Positions 35,851 through 45,237 of a stretch of DNA of 64,000 nucleotides are shown here, one piece after another. The DNA lies in the NCBI RefSeq assembly GCF_900141905.1, contig NZ_FQZF01000006.1, forward strand, positions 142,254 to 206,253, in the 5' to 3' direction. The notes beneath the pieces are model-generated. The model made no database searches and was not told the origin of the DNA. It saw only the letters and a program-made list of their open reading frames with translations. The stretch comes from Muricoccus roseus (GTDB lineage: Bacteria > Pseudomonadota > Alphaproteobacteria > Acetobacterales > Acetobacteraceae). How positions within the stretch are numbered: position 1 is the stretch's first letter; each line of letters opens with the position of its first letter. The translations under genes and the position numbers were made by a program.

Positions 35851-36872
35851 GCGCCGCCCCGCCGAGCCAGCCCCCCCTGGCGCTGACCATGGGAGACCCC
35901 GCCGGGATCGGCGGGGAGCTCACCCTGGCCGCCTGGGCAAGACTGCGCGCCGAAGGTCCCGCCTTCGTCGCGCTGGACGACCCGTCGCGCCTGGCGGGCA
36001 TCGCCGCGCATCTGGGCTGGGAGGTGCCGCTCGCCTCGGTCTCGGGGCCGGAGGAAGCCGCGGCGGTCTTCCGCGACCGCCTGCCGGTGATGACCATCCG
36101 CTGCCCCGTGCCGCCCGTCTTCGGGCAGCCGGACCCGGCCAATGCCCCGGCCGTCCTGGGTTCCATCGAGCGTGCGGTGGCGCTCGCCCAGGCCGGGCGG
36201 GCAGGGGGGGTGGTCACCAACCCTATCAGCAAGGCGACCCTCTACCGCACCGGTTTCGCCTTCCCCGGCCATACGGAGTTCCTGGGTGCGCTGGCCGGCG
36301 CGGCGGAGCCGCCGGTGATGCTGCTGGCCTCGCCCATGCTTCGGGTCGTGCCCGTCACCATCCATGTCTCCCTGCGCCAGGCGCTCGACACGCTCCGCAC
36401 GGAGGAGATCATCCGCACCGGCCTTGCCCTTGCGCGCGGGCTGCGGGAAGGCTTCGGCATCCCCGCCCCGCGCATCGCGGTCGCTGGGCTGAACCCGCAT
36501 GCGGGGGAGGAGGGGGCCATGGGCGATGAGGAGCCGCGCCTCGTCCTGCCGGCCATCGAGGCGCTTCGCGCCGGGGGGGTGGACGCCTTCGGGCCGCTAC
36601 CGCCCGATACGATGTTCACCGCCCGCGCGCGTCAGACCTATGACGCCGCGCTCTGCCTCTACCATGACCAGGCGCTGATCCCGATCAAGACACTGGACAT
36701 GGATGGCGGGGTGAACGTCACCCTCGGCCTGCCCATCATCCGCACCTCGCCCGACCATGGCACCGCCTTCGGCATCGCGGGCCAGGGCATCGCCGATCCG
36801 GGCAGCCTCGTCGCCGCCCTCCGCCTCGCGGCCGAGATGGCCGCCCGCCGCTCCTCGAAAGCACCCGCATGA
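35847..36872 (+). CDS. pdxA: 4-hydroxythreonine-4-phosphate dehydrogenase
   Basis: 341 residues. PdxA oxidises 4-phosphohydroxy-L-threonine in the DXP-dependent vitamin B6 route. The start [17 protein letters not shown], the metal-binding [26 protein letters not shown] and [20 protein letters not shown] are all family signatures. No ribosome site precedes ATG 35847; instead a short ORF ends on it (ATGA). Its own stop overlaps pdxJ as ATGA, giving a tightly coupled B6 operon. In many proteobacteria pdxA pairs with ksgA; here it pairs with pdxJ. Confidence 0.95.
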   Translation: MSAAPPSQPPLALTMGDPAGIGGELTLAAWARLRAEGPAFVALDDPSRLAGIAAHLGWEVPLASVSGPEEAAAVFRDRLPVMTIRCPVPPVFGQPDPANAPAVLGSIERAVALAQAGRAGGVVTNPISKATLYRTGFAFPGHTEFLGALAGAAEPPVMLLASPMLRVVPVTIHVSLRQALDTLRTEEIIRTGLALARGLREGFGIPAPRIAVAGLNPHAGEEGAMGDEEPRLVLPAIEALRAGGVDAFGPLPPDTMFTARARQTYDAALCLYHDQALIPIKTLDMDGGVNVTLGLPIIRTSPDHGTAFGIAGQGIADPGSLVAALRLAAEMAARRSSKAPA

Positions 36873-37612
36873 TCCCGATCCGCCCCCCCATCCGCCTGGG
36901 CGTGAACGTCGATCACGTCGCCACCCTGCGGAACGCGCGCGGCGGCAGGCATCCCGACCCGCTGGCAGCCGCGCAGCTCGTCCTCACGCATGGGGCGGAC
37001 AGCATCACCATCCATCTGCGCGAGGACCGCCGCCACATTCGTGACGCCGATTGCCGCGCCATGCGGGCGGCGCTGAGCGCCCCTATCAACCTGGAAATGG
37101 CCGCGACCGCCGAGATGCAGGCGATTGCGGTGGAGCTTCGGCCCCATGCCTGCTGCCTGGTCCCCGAGCGCCGCGCGGAGCTGACCACCGAGGGCGGGCT
37201 GGACGCGGTGGGGCAGGAAGCCACGCTGCGGCCGGTGGTGGCGGCGCTGGTGGAAGCCGGAATCCGCGTCTCCCTCTTCCTCGACCCCGACCCGAGGCAG
37301 GTGGAGGCCGCGGCCCGTCTCGGCGCCAAGGCGGTGGAGCTGCACACCGGCACCTTCTGCGAGGCCGCCGGTGATGCCCGGGGGCGCGAGCTGGCCCGGC
37401 TGAAGGAGGCCGCCCGCCTGGTGGCCGCGGCGGGAATGGAATGCCATGCCGGCCACGGGCTGGATTACGAGACCGCCGCGCTGCTGGCCGCGATCCCGGA
37501 GGTGGTGGAGCTGAATATCGGCCACTTCCTGATGGGCCAGGCCCTGTTCGACGGCCTGCCGGCGGCCGTGGCGCGGATGCGGCGCGTGATGGAGGAAGCA
37601 CGGCGGCCATGA
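36869..37612 (+). CDS. pdxJ: pyridoxine 5'-phosphate synthase
   Basis: 247 residues. PdxJ condenses the product of PdxA with 1-deoxyxylulose 5-phosphate to make pyridoxine phosphate in a TIM barrel. Its start [19 protein letters not shown], then [23 protein letters not shown], and near the end [15 protein letters not shown] and [12 protein letters not shown] are diagnostic. It overlaps pdxA at its start and the 2OG-Fe dioxygenase at its end, both by ATGA, so all three are translationally coupled. Confidence 0.96.
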   Translation: MIPIRPPIRLGVNVDHVATLRNARGGRHPDPLAAAQLVLTHGADSITIHLREDRRHIRDADCRAMRAALSAPINLEMAATAEMQAIAVELRPHACCLVPERRAELTTEGGLDAVGQEATLRPVVAALVEAGIRVSLFLDPDPRQVEAAARLGAKAVELHTGTFCEAAGDARGRELARLKEAARLVAAAGMECHAGHGLDYETAALLAAIPEVVELNIGHFLMGQALFDGLPAAVARMRRVMEEARRP

Positions 37613-38322
37613 CCGATCTCGCCGCCCCGATCGCCCGCAGCGGCTATGTCGCGCTCTCCTGTGGAGAGGCCCGCGCTACCTTCGACCCCACCGGCCAGGC
37701 GCTGGCTGGGACCGCTTGGGAGAGCTTCGCCGCCAGCTGGGACGACCTGCGCCCGGACGGCTTCATGGCGGATGGGGGCCGGTACCGCCTGCGGCGCCAC
37801 GCGATCTACACCGCGCCGGCTGGCGCGCCGCTCGTCCGCGCGCCGCATGGGCCGCACTTTCAGGCCACCCGCTACAACGCGCTGAATGGCGGCATCGACC
37901 GATGGTTCGAGCCTGTGGCCGCGGATGTGGGGGAGGGGGCGGCGCTCCAGGCCCTGCTGGCCGGCGCTCGGGGCGTGTTCGACCCGCTCGCGCCCGGTGC
38001 CGCCTGGTCGGTGGAGGTCCACCAGTTCCGCATTGAGGCCCGGCCGGACGAAGCGGGCAAGCCCACGCCCGAGGGCATGCATTCGGATGGCGTGGACTAC
38101 GTGATGGTGATGATGGTGGGCCGGGAGAACGTGGATGGCGGCGTCACGGGCATCCAGATAGACGGGCGGGAGGAGGCGAGCTTCACCCTTTCCGCCCCCT
38201 GCGATGCCGTGCTTCTGGACGACCGCCGCGTCATGCACGGTGTCACCCCCATCCGCCCCATCGACCCGGCCCGGCCCGGCCACCGGGACGTGCTGGTCCT
38301 CACCTTCCGTCGGACAGGGTAG
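37609..38322 (+). CDS. 2OG-Fe dioxygenase family protein (BsmA/IDO-like)
   Basis: 237 residues. It carries a probable facial triad, with H and D in EGMHSDGVDYVMVMM and a distal H in DRRVMHGVTPIRP, and the substrate/2OG region RDVLVLTFRR. The layout fits the 2OG-Fe dioxygenase family that includes BsmA-like proteins and the Bacillus L-isoleucine 4-hydroxylase. It would use Fe(II), O2 and 2-oxoglutarate to hydroxylate a small molecule, perhaps a free amino acid. Its ATG overlaps the pdxJ stop; no link to B6 metabolism is known to me. The substrate is unknown. Confidence 0.82.
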   Translation: MTDLAAPIARSGYVALSCGEARATFDPTGQALAGTAWESFAASWDDLRPDGFMADGGRYRLRRHAIYTAPAGAPLVRAPHGPHFQATRYNALNGGIDRWFEPVAADVGEGAALQALLAGARGVFDPLAPGAAWSVEVHQFRIEARPDEAGKPTPEGMHSDGVDYVMVMMVGRENVDGGVTGIQIDGREEASFTLSAPCDAVLLDDRRVMHGVTPIRPIDPARPGHRDVLVLTFRRTG

Positions 38323-38329
38323 GGCGAGC

Positions 38330-39100
38330 CTAGTCCCTCAGGTCGAACAGGACCGGTGCGTGGTCGGAAGGGCTTTCCTCCGAGCGGGCGGCAAGGTCCA
38401 CGCTGGCGCCGGTCAGCCGCTCGGCCAGTTCGGCGCTCAGCAGCGCATGGTCGATCCGCAGGCCGCGATTGGCTTCGAAGGAAGGGCCGTAATCCCAGTA
38501 GGTCCAGGGCGCGTCGGTCGGATGCAGGGCCCTCAGGGCGTCGGTCATGCCCAGATGGGTGATGGCACGGAAGGCCGCACGGCTTTCCGGCCGGACCAGC
38601 GCATCGGTCCGGGGCAGGGCGCCGGGGGAGAGGTCCTCATCCGTCGGGCAGACATTGAAGTCCCCGAGCACGGCATAGGGGGTGAAGGAATCCAGCCGCT
38701 CCGCCACCCTCGTCCGCAGCCGCTCCATCCAGGAGAGCTTGTAGGCATAGCCCTCCTCGCCGCCGGAATTGCCGTTGGGCAGGTAGATGCCGGCCAGATG
38801 CATCCCCGCCGCGCGGATCTCGACGAAGCGGGCATGGGTGTCCTCATCCCCGCCCGGCAGCGCCTCGTCCACCACCTCGAATGGGATGCGGGCGACGACG
38901 GCCACCCCGTTCCGGCCGCCGGGCTGTCCCACGGCGTGGAACCGGTAGCCCATCCCCGCCAGCTCCCCGCCGGGGAACTCCTCCGTCTTGCACTTCAGCT
39001 CCTGCAGGAAGACGAGGTCGGGCGCATGCCGTTCGAGCAGCCGCCGCAGATGCGGTTCGCGCTTGCGAACCGAGTTCACGTTGAAGGTGCAGAGGCGCAA
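38330..39100 (-). CDS. xth: exodeoxyribonuclease III
   Basis: 256 residues of the exonuclease III/AP endonuclease family, which repairs abasic sites. Visible motifs are RLCTFNVNSVRKREPHLRRL, LVFLQELKCK (metal-binding E), the GIYLPNGNSGGEEGYAYKL core with catalytic Y and N, VLGDFNVCP, and the C-terminal SDHAPVLFDL with the D-H pair. It is cytoplasmic. It stops seven bases from the end of the convergent dioxygenase gene and is the gene downstream of erpA on the same strand, with a seven-base gap. Confidence 0.95.
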   Translation of the reverse strand: MRLCTFNVNSVRKREPHLRRLLERHAPDLVFLQELKCKTEEFPGGELAGMGYRFHAVGQPGGRNGVAVVARIPFEVVDEALPGGDEDTHARFVEIRAAGMHLAGIYLPNGNSGGEEGYAYKLSWMERLRTRVAERLDSFTPYAVLGDFNVCPTDEDLSPGALPRTDALVRPESRAAFRAITHLGMTDALRALHPTDAPWTYWDYGPSFEANRGLRIDHALLSAELAERLTGASVDLAARSEESPSDHAPVLFDLRD

Positions 39101-39107
39101 GGGTCAG

Positions 39108-39449
39108 TCAGACCGAGAAGGAGACGCCGCAGCCGCAACCCGAGGCCGCGACGGGGTTCTTCACCGCGAAATGGGCCCCGATCAGCTCATCCGCCCAGTC
39201 CAGGGTCGCGCCCCGCAGCAGGTCCAGCGAGACCGGGTCGATGAAGACCCGGCCCTCTACCACCAGATCGTCCGGCTCCGGGGCGTCCGCCAGGTCGAAC
39301 TTGTACTGGAAGCCCGAGCAGCCGCCGGCTTCCACCGCCAGGCGCAGGCCCGCTTCCGGGCGGCCCTGGGAGGCCGCGATTTCGGCCACCTGCGCGAGGG
39401 CGGAGGGGGTGACGGAAAAGGGGGCGGGGGCGGAGCTGCCATCCGGCAT
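39108..39449 (-). CDS. erpA: A-type iron-sulphur cluster insertion protein (ErpA/IscA)
   Basis: 113 residues. The three conserved cluster-binding cysteines are in AVEAGGCSGFQYKF and ASGCGCGVSFSV. The A-type fold also shows VFIDPVSLDLLRGATLDW. These proteins accept and deliver Fe-S clusters to target enzymes. It is coded just upstream of xth on the minus strand and divergent from dgt, an arrangement common in alphaproteobacteria. ErpA and IscA cannot be fully separated by eye; ErpA is favoured by this position and by the absence of isc genes. Confidence 0.9.
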   Translation of the reverse strand: MPDGSSAPAPFSVTPSALAQVAEIAASQGRPEAGLRLAVEAGGCSGFQYKFDLADAPEPDDLVVEGRVFIDPVSLDLLRGATLDWADELIGAHFAVKNPVAASGCGCGVSFSV

Positions 39450-39582
39450 GGGAAGGACCTCGGGCTGTCTGGCGAAAGCGGTCTGACGAATCTGGAGATC
39501 AAGATAGGGGCTGCGGGCGCGTTCTCCAACGCGCGCCAGCCTTGCCGCCCGCGCTTACCGGGTGCTACGGCCCGCCGACGCC

Positions 39583-40788
39583 ATGGACGCCCCCGATCCC
39601 TCCGCCGCGCCGGACGCCACGCCCGCGCGCAGCCCGCATGACCTGGCCCCCTGGGCGGTCCAGCCCGGGGAGACGCGTGGGCGCCTCTATCCCGAGGATG
39701 CCGGGGGAGGGCGCTCGCCCTACCAGCGGGACCGGGACCGGATCATCCATTCCACGGCCTTCCGCCGCCTCCAGTACAAGACCCAGGTCTTCGTCTTCCA
39801 TGAGGGCGACGCCTTCCGCACCCGGTTGACGCATTCGATCGAGGTGGCGCAGATCGCCCGCTCCCTCGCGCGGCAGCTCCATCTGGACGAGGACCTGGCC
39901 GAGGCGCTGGCCCTGGCGCATGACCTGGGCCACCCCCCCTTCGGCCATGCCGGAGAGGAGGCGCTGAACGGGGTCATGCGGGCCTGGGGCGGCTATGACC
40001 ACAACGCCCAGTCACTCAAGGCCGTGACCCTGCTGGAGCACCGCTATGCCGGCTTCGACGGGCTGAACCTCACCTGGGAGACGCTGGAGGGGTTGGCCAA
40101 GCACAACGGCCCCTTGCGCCGCCCGCCGCCCTATATCGCCGAGTATTCGGCCCGCCACGACCTGGAGCTGCATTGCCATGCCAGCGCCGAGGCTCAGGCG
40201 GCGGCCATCGCGGACGATATCGCCTATAACAACCACGACCTCGATGACGGCCTGCGCGCCGGGCTCTTCACCCTGGAAGAGGTGTGCCACCTGCCGCTGA
40301 TCGCCATGGCGCGCGACCAGGCCATGGCCGCGATTCCGGCCGACGCGCCGCCCGACCGCGTCGCGGGCGAGATCATCCGCCGCGTCATCAACCTGATGAT
40401 CATGGACGTGGTGGAGGAGGCGCGCCGCCGTATCGCCGCGCTGCGCCCGAAGAGTGTCGCGGATATCCGCAACGCCCCGCAGCCCGTCGTCTTCTTCTCC
40501 GACCGGATGCGGGCGCTGAACCAGGAGACGCGCGACTTCCTCTTCGGCCGGATGTACCGCCACTGGCGGGTGAACCGCACCGCCCTGAAATCCAAGCGCG
40601 CCCTGCAGGTGATGTTCTCACTGCTGCATGGCCAGCCCGACATGCTGCCTCCGCTCTGGGCCAAGCGCGCCGGCGAACCAGGCTCGCCCAGCGCCGCGCG
40701 CACGGTTTGCGACTGGCTGGCCGGCATGACGGACCGCTTCGCGCTCGAAGAACACCGTCGCCTGACGGACCCCAACATCCCCGGCTGA
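39583..40788 (+). CDS. dgt: deoxyguanosinetriphosphate triphosphohydrolase-like protein
   Basis: 401 residues of the HD-domain dNTPase family. Key motifs are RDRIIHSTAFRRLQYKTQVF, RLTHSIEVAQIARSLA (H) and LALAHDLGHPPFGHAGEEAL (HD), then AYNNHDLDDGL with the distal D. It hydrolyses a dNTP to nucleoside and triphosphate, controlling nucleotide pools. ATG 39583 is chosen; an in-frame GTG at 39562 is possible. argS follows after seven bases, as usual in alphaproteobacteria. Confidence 0.93.
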   Translation: MDAPDPSAAPDATPARSPHDLAPWAVQPGETRGRLYPEDAGGGRSPYQRDRDRIIHSTAFRRLQYKTQVFVFHEGDAFRTRLTHSIEVAQIARSLARQLHLDEDLAEALALAHDLGHPPFGHAGEEALNGVMRAWGGYDHNAQSLKAVTLLEHRYAGFDGLNLTWETLEGLAKHNGPLRRPPPYIAEYSARHDLELHCHASAEAQAAAIADDIAYNNHDLDDGLRAGLFTLEEVCHLPLIAMARDQAMAAIPADAPPDRVAGEIIRRVINLMIMDVVEEARRRIAALRPKSVADIRNAPQPVVFFSDRMRALNQETRDFLFGRMYRHWRVNRTALKSKRALQVMFSLLHGQPDMLPPLWAKRAGEPGSPSAARTVCDWLAGMTDRFALEEHRRLTDPNIPG

Positions 40789-40795
40789 TGACGAC

Positions 40796-42616
40796 ATGAA
40801 TCACGATATTTTCCGCACGATCCGCGACGCGGTCGTGACCGAGCTCCGCGCGCTGTTGCCGGACCTGCCGGAGGAGCTGCTGGCGCGCGTGCTGGTGGAG
40901 CCGCCGCGCGATCCGAGCCATGGGGACATGGCGACGAATGCCGCGCTGGTGGTAGCCAAGCCCGCGCGCATGCCGCCGCAGAAGGTGGCGCAGGATCTTT
41001 CGGCCCGGCTGACCGGGCGCGCGGGAATCGTCAGCGCGGCGCCGGCCGGGCCCGGCTTCGTCAACCTGCGGCTGGAGGAGTCGCTGCTGCGCGCGCAGCT
41101 TCCGATCGTGCTGCGGGCCGCCGAAGCCTATGGCGACGGCCGGACGGGCGGCGGGCGCAAGGTGGATGTGGAATATGTCTCCGCGAACCCGACCGGCCCC
41201 ATGCATGTCGGCCATTGCCGCGGCGCGGTGGTGGGCGATGCGCTGGCCAACCTGCTGACCAAGGCGGGATGGGCGGTCACCAAGGAATACTACATCAACG
41301 ATGCCGGCGCGCAGGTGCAGGCCCTCGCCTGGGCCGCCTTCTGGCGCTACCTCGAAGCCGCCGCGCGGGCCGGCCATGCCGGGCGCGCCGTGCTGCGCAG
41401 CCTGGCCACGAGCCCGCCCGAGCAGGCGCGCGAGATCGTGGAGAACGCGTTCGGCGTCTCCCTGCAGTATGGTGGCGACTACCTCGTTCCCGTCGGCGAG
41501 GCGCTGCTGCGGGAATTCGGCGACAGGCTGATCCCCGCCGAGGGTGAGGCGCCGTCCGAGGACACTCTTTCCCTCGTTCGCGAGCGCGCGGTGACGATGA
41601 TGATGGCGGAGATCCGGGAGGATCTCGCCGCTCTCGGCGTGCACCACGACGTCTTCATCAGCGAAGCCGCGCTGGTGAAGAGCGGCGCGGCCGACCGCGC
41701 GATCGCGGAGCTCGCCGCGCGCGGGCTGGTCTATGAGGGCGTACTGGAGCCGCCCAAGGGCAAGCTGCCCGATGACTGGGAACCGCGCGAGCAGACGCTC
41801 TTCCGCTCCACCGAGTTCGGCGACGACGTGGACCGGCCGCTGCGCAAGAGCGACGGCACGAACACCTATTTCGCGAACGACATCGGCAACCATGCCGACA
41901 AGATCGCGCGCGGCTTCGACGAGCTGGTTCAGGTCTGGGGCGCGGACCACGGCGGCTACGTCCCGCGCATGAAGGCGGCCGTCGCGGCGCTTTCGGCCGA
42001 CAAGCCCGTTTCCTTCGACGTGGTGCTGGCGCAGATCGTGAAGGTGGTGAAGGGCGGCCAGCCCGTGCGCATGTCCAAGCGCGCCGGCACCTATGTCACG
42101 CTGCGCGACCTCATCGACGAGGTGGGCCGTGACGCCGTGCGCTTCACCATGCTGACGCGCAAGGCCGATGCGCAGATGGAGTTCGACCTGGACGCGGTGG
42201 TGCAGCAGTCCCGCGACAATCCGGTCTTCTACGTGCAGTACGCGCATGCCCGCTGCCGCAGCGTGCTGCGCCAGGCCGGGGAGCCGGCGGCGGCGGATCT
42301 GGCCGCCGCGCCGCTCGAAGCCCTGGCCGATCCGGCGGAAATGGCGCTCATCCGGCGCCTCACCGCCTGGCCGCGCACGGTGGAGGGCGCCGCCCTGGCG
42401 CGCGAGCCCCACCGAATCGCGTTCTTTCTCCATGACTTGGCCGCTGACTTTCATCTACTGTGGAACCGGGGGCGCGACGACGCGACGTTGCGTTTCATCC
42501 GGGAAGGGGAACCGGAGGCCACGCGCGCGAGGCTTGCCCTCGTCGCGGCGACGGCCACGGTCATCCGCTCGGGTCTGGCCGTCATGGGGGTGACGCCCGT
42601 CGAGGAGATGCGGTGA
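40796..42616 (+). CDS. argS: arginyl-tRNA synthetase
   Basis: 606 residues, class I synthetase for arginine. The HIGH motif is in SANPTGPMHVGHCRG, and the KMSKS-like loop in PVRMSKRAGTYVTLRDL. The N-terminal Add-1 domain that recognises the tRNA D-loop occupies ~1-120, and the C-terminal anticodon-binding helical domain contains FYVQYAHARCRSVLRQ. It is coupled to the SPOR protein by an overlapping GTGA and to dgt by a seven-base gap, forming the dgt-argS-SPOR-nagZ run. Confidence 0.97.
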   Translation: MNHDIFRTIRDAVVTELRALLPDLPEELLARVLVEPPRDPSHGDMATNAALVVAKPARMPPQKVAQDLSARLTGRAGIVSAAPAGPGFVNLRLEESLLRAQLPIVLRAAEAYGDGRTGGGRKVDVEYVSANPTGPMHVGHCRGAVVGDALANLLTKAGWAVTKEYYINDAGAQVQALAWAAFWRYLEAAARAGHAGRAVLRSLATSPPEQAREIVENAFGVSLQYGGDYLVPVGEALLREFGDRLIPAEGEAPSEDTLSLVRERAVTMMMAEIREDLAALGVHHDVFISEAALVKSGAADRAIAELAARGLVYEGVLEPPKGKLPDDWEPREQTLFRSTEFGDDVDRPLRKSDGTNTYFANDIGNHADKIARGFDELVQVWGADHGGYVPRMKAAVAALSADKPVSFDVVLAQIVKVVKGGQPVRMSKRAGTYVTLRDLIDEVGRDAVRFTMLTRKADAQMEFDLDAVVQQSRDNPVFYVQYAHARCRSVLRQAGEPAAADLAAAPLEALADPAEMALIRRLTAWPRTVEGAALAREPHRIAFFLHDLAADFHLLWNRGRDDATLRFIREGEPEATRARLALVAATATVIRSGLAVMGVTPVEEMR

Positions 42617-43530
42617 GCGATTTCACGGTTCCGAGCTATCGGGTCCGCCCGCCCAAGAGGGGATTGGGCGCGGGCTTTCAGGTGCCCTGGCGCATGGTCG
42701 CCGTCTCGGGCGCCATCCTGTGCGCGGCGGCGGTCGGGGCTGGCGTGGTCTGGGGCGTCTCGCGCGCCGTGAACCGCGGCGTGCCGACGATCGAGGCCGA
42801 TGCGCGCCCGATCCGCGTGAAGCCGGAGGATCCCGGCGGGATGCGCGTGGCGAACCAGGACGAGCGGATTTTCGAAAGCGCCCGCCGCAACCCCGGCGGC
42901 GTGGCCACCGGCACCGCGCGGCTGACGCCCGAGGCGGAGCGGCCGGACTTGGCCGCCCTGCGCCAGGCCGCCTCCCGCGCCCAGCAGGCCCAGGCCCAAG
43001 CTCAGGCCCAGGCTCAGCCGCCCGCGGCATCCACGCCGGCGACGCTGCCGGCCGTGCAGCCGGATGCAGCGCCCGTCCGCCCGCCCCTCGTGAATCCCAG
43101 CCTCAGCCCGGCGCAGAACGGGCGCGGGGCGGCCTCCTCTTCGGCGCAGCAGGCGCCTCCAGCGCCCGCCCCGAATCAGGCGGTCCAGAACCAGGCAGCC
43201 CCGAACCAGGCAGCCCAGGCGCCGGCGGCACAGACCCCGCCCATCTCGCCGCCGCCCATGCCCGCCAATGCCCCGGCCCGTGGCGGCCGTTTCGTGGTCC
43301 AGCTCGGCGCCGTCAGCTCCGAAGAGGCCGCCCAGGGCGAATGGGCTCGTCTCCAGGGCCGGATTCCGGAACTGGCGGGGCGCCAGCCCGTGATCACCCG
43401 CGTGGACCGTGGGGACCTTCCGCCGATGTGGCGCATCCGGACCGGCGGCCTGCCGGACGCGAAGGTCGCCGCCGCGCTCTGCACCGCCGCCAAGGCCAAG
43501 GGCGCGCCCTGCGCCGTGATCGGCGGATGA
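42613..43530 (+). CDS. SPOR-domain membrane protein
   Basis: 305 residues from a GTG overlapping the argS stop. After a short cytoplasmic part with YRVRPPKRG, one transmembrane helix (VAVSGAILCAAAVGAGVVWG, ~29-48) leads to a long periplasmic linker rich in Ala, Gln and Pro. The C-terminal SPOR domain (~230-303; RFVVQLGAVSSEEAAQGEW...PMWRIRTGGLPD) binds denuded peptidoglycan at division sites. It is probably a division-associated protein, and its operon with nagZ supports a cell-wall link. Confidence 0.87.
   Translation: MSDFTVPSYRVRPPKRGLGAGFQVPWRMVAVSGAILCAAAVGAGVVWGVSRAVNRGVPTIEADARPIRVKPEDPGGMRVANQDERIFESARRNPGGVATGTARLTPEAERPDLAALRQAASRAQQAQAQAQAQAQPPAASTPATLPAVQPDAAPVRPPLVNPSLSPAQNGRGAASSSAQQAPPAPAPNQAVQNQAAPNQAAQAPAAQTPPISPPPMPANAPARGGRFVVQLGAVSSEEAAQGEWARLQGRIPELAGRQPVITRVDRGDLPPMWRIRTGGLPDAKVAAALCTAAKAKGAPCAVIGG
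42981..43018 (+). repeat. Ala-Gln short tandem repeat in the SPOR-protein linker
   Basis: Imperfect repeats of CAGGCC/CAAGCTCAGGCC encode QAQAQAQAQ. A second, looser repeat (NQAVQNQAAPNQAAQ) lies around 43175-43215. Both are in the disordered linker and may vary in length between strains. Confidence 0.6.
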
Positions 43531-44540
43531 GGGCGCGCGCGGCCGTCACCGGCCTGTCGGGCCTCTCCCTCACGGGGGAGGAGGCGGCGCTGCTGCGCGC
43601 CATGCCGCCGGCCGGGGTGATCCTCTTCCGGCGCAACGTGGACAACCCGTCGCAGCTCTCCAACCTCACCTCTTCCATCCGGGAGATCCTGGGGCAGGAG
43701 GCGCCGATCCTGGTGGACCAGGAGGGCGGCCGCGTCGCGCGCCTCCGCCCGCCCTACTGGCCTTCCTTCCCGCCGGCCGCGCGCTTCGAAGGCGAGCCCG
43801 AGGCGCGGGCCGGGGCGAACGCCGCCCTGCTCGGTGCCCATTGCGCCGCCATGGGGCTGGATGTGGTCTGCGCCCCCTGCCTCGACCTCCGCCTGCCCGG
43901 CGCCCATGACGTGATCGGGGACCGCGCCTTCTCGGCCGACCCGGCGGAGGTGGCCCGGCTGGGCGAGGCCTGGATCGAGGGGCTCATGGCCGCCGGCTGC
44001 GTGCCCGTGATCAAGCACATCCCCGGCCATGGCCGTGCCATGGCGGACAGCCATGTGGACCTGCCCCGGGTGGAGGCCGATGCGGCCACCCTGGCCGCCG
44101 ATATCGCGCCCTTCCGCGCGGTCTGCGCGCGCGATGCGGGGCGGCATCTCTGGGCCATGACCGCCCATGTCACCTACGCCGCCATCGACCCCGACCGGCC
44201 CGCGACCCTCTCGCCAGGGCTGATCGGGGGCACCATCCGTGGAGAGATCGGTTTCGATGGCGTGCTCGTCTCGGACGACCTGATGATGGGCGCCCTGGGC
44301 GGCTTTGGCGGCGATCTCGCCCGGGCCTCTATCGAGGCGGGTTGCGACCTGGTCCTCCATTGCAATGGCGTGCTGGAGGATACGGCCGCCCTGCTGCGGG
44401 ACTGCCCGTCACTGTCACCCCGGGCGGAGGAGCGGATGCACGCGGCCCGGGCGGCTGCCCTGGCGGCCCGCCCGCCGGCCCGCGCGGCGGCGTCCGCCCG
44501 CCCCGCTTCCGCCGCGCCCCACGCCCTGACCGACGCCTGA
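43527..44540 (+). CDS. nagZ: beta-N-acetylhexosaminidase
   Basis: 337 residues of glycoside hydrolase family 3. The diagnostic loop is KHIPGHGRAMADSHVDLPRV, holding the catalytic His and the D/H pair of NagZ; LVDQEGGRVARL, GDRAFSADPAEVARLGEAW and FDGVLVSDDLMMGAL with the nucleophile Asp also fit. It removes N-acetylglucosamine from recycled muropeptides in the cytoplasm. Its ATG overlaps the SPOR gene stop. The C-terminal Ala/Arg-rich tail (last ~40 residues) is longer than usual. Confidence 0.94.
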   Translation: MRARAAVTGLSGLSLTGEEAALLRAMPPAGVILFRRNVDNPSQLSNLTSSIREILGQEAPILVDQEGGRVARLRPPYWPSFPPAARFEGEPEARAGANAALLGAHCAAMGLDVVCAPCLDLRLPGAHDVIGDRAFSADPAEVARLGEAWIEGLMAAGCVPVIKHIPGHGRAMADSHVDLPRVEADAATLAADIAPFRAVCARDAGRHLWAMTAHVTYAAIDPDRPATLSPGLIGGTIRGEIGFDGVLVSDDLMMGALGGFGGDLARASIEAGCDLVLHCNGVLEDTAALLRDCPSLSPRAEERMHAARAAALAARPPARAAASARPASAAPHALTDA

Positions 44541-44547
44541 CGCCCGG

Positions 44548-45237
44548 ATGGACTGGCTCCCGGACTTCGCCGCCGCGGCGCTGGCCGCGATCCTCGCCAT
44601 CACCCTGCATGAGGCGGCGCATGGCTATGCCGCGCGCGCGCTGGGGGATGACACGGCCGCGCGGCTCGGCCGCCTCTCGCTGAACCCGCTGCGCCATGTG
44701 GACCCGCTGGGCACCCTCATCGTTCCCGGCATCCTGCTGATTTCCCAGCTCCTCGTCTCCGGCCGGGTGGAGGTGATGTTCGGCTGGGCGAAGCCCGTGC
44801 CGGTGAATATCATGGCGCTGCGCAACCCGCGCTTCGGCATGGTGCTGGTGGCAGCGGCCGGGCCGGCGATCAACGTCGCCCTTGCCTTCGCCGCCGCGCT
44901 GCTGCTGCACCCCTTCCAGGGGCCCGGCGGGGACAATGTCATGGACTGGATCGAGGGCTTCCTCATCCTCTCCCTCATCGGCAACCTCGTCCTGGCGGCC
45001 TTCAACCTGCTGCCCATCCCGCCGCTGGATGGCGGGCGCATCCTCGGGGGGCTGCTGCCGCCCGCGATCGGCGTCCCCTTCATCCGGCTGGAGCGCTACG
45101 GCCTCTTCATCGTGCTGGGCCTGCTGTTCCTCCTGCCCATGGCGGTGCCCGGCTTCGACCCGCTCCGTTCCCTCGTCACCTCGGTGGTGCTGCCCACGGC
45201 GCGGTTCATCCTCGGCATCACGGGCCACGGCGGATGA
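44548..45237 (+). CDS. site-2 protease family (M50) membrane metalloprotease
   Basis: 229 residues. The zinc motif HEAAH is in LAITLHEAAHGYAARALGD, within the first membrane helix. A second ligand aspartate lies in FNLLPIPPLDGGRIL. Several further hydrophobic segments indicate five or six helices. This matches the YwhC/Rip-like group of intramembrane proteases, whose targets in alphaproteobacteria are mostly unknown. It is seven bases after nagZ and overlaps scpA (ATGA), a conserved placement. Confidence 0.9.
   Translation: MDWLPDFAAAALAAILAITLHEAAHGYAARALGDDTAARLGRLSLNPLRHVDPLGTLIVPGILLISQLLVSGRVEVMFGWAKPVPVNIMALRNPRFGMVLVAAAGPAINVALAFAAALLLHPFQGPGGDNVMDWIEGFLILSLIGNLVLAAFNLLPIPPLDGGRILGGLLPPAIGVPFIRLERYGLFIVLGLLFLLPMAVPGFDPLRSLVTSVVLPTARFILGITGHGG

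Noticed and set aside
33960..36500. Minus-strand open frame of about 846 codons over ilvD and pdxA
   Set aside because: ilvD and pdxA carry all their signatures on the plus strand; this is a codon-bias shadow.
42981..43215. Repeat array in the SPOR-protein gene as a CRISPR or VNTR-type element
   Set aside because: The repeats are short, imperfect and in frame, encoding an Ala/Gln linker.
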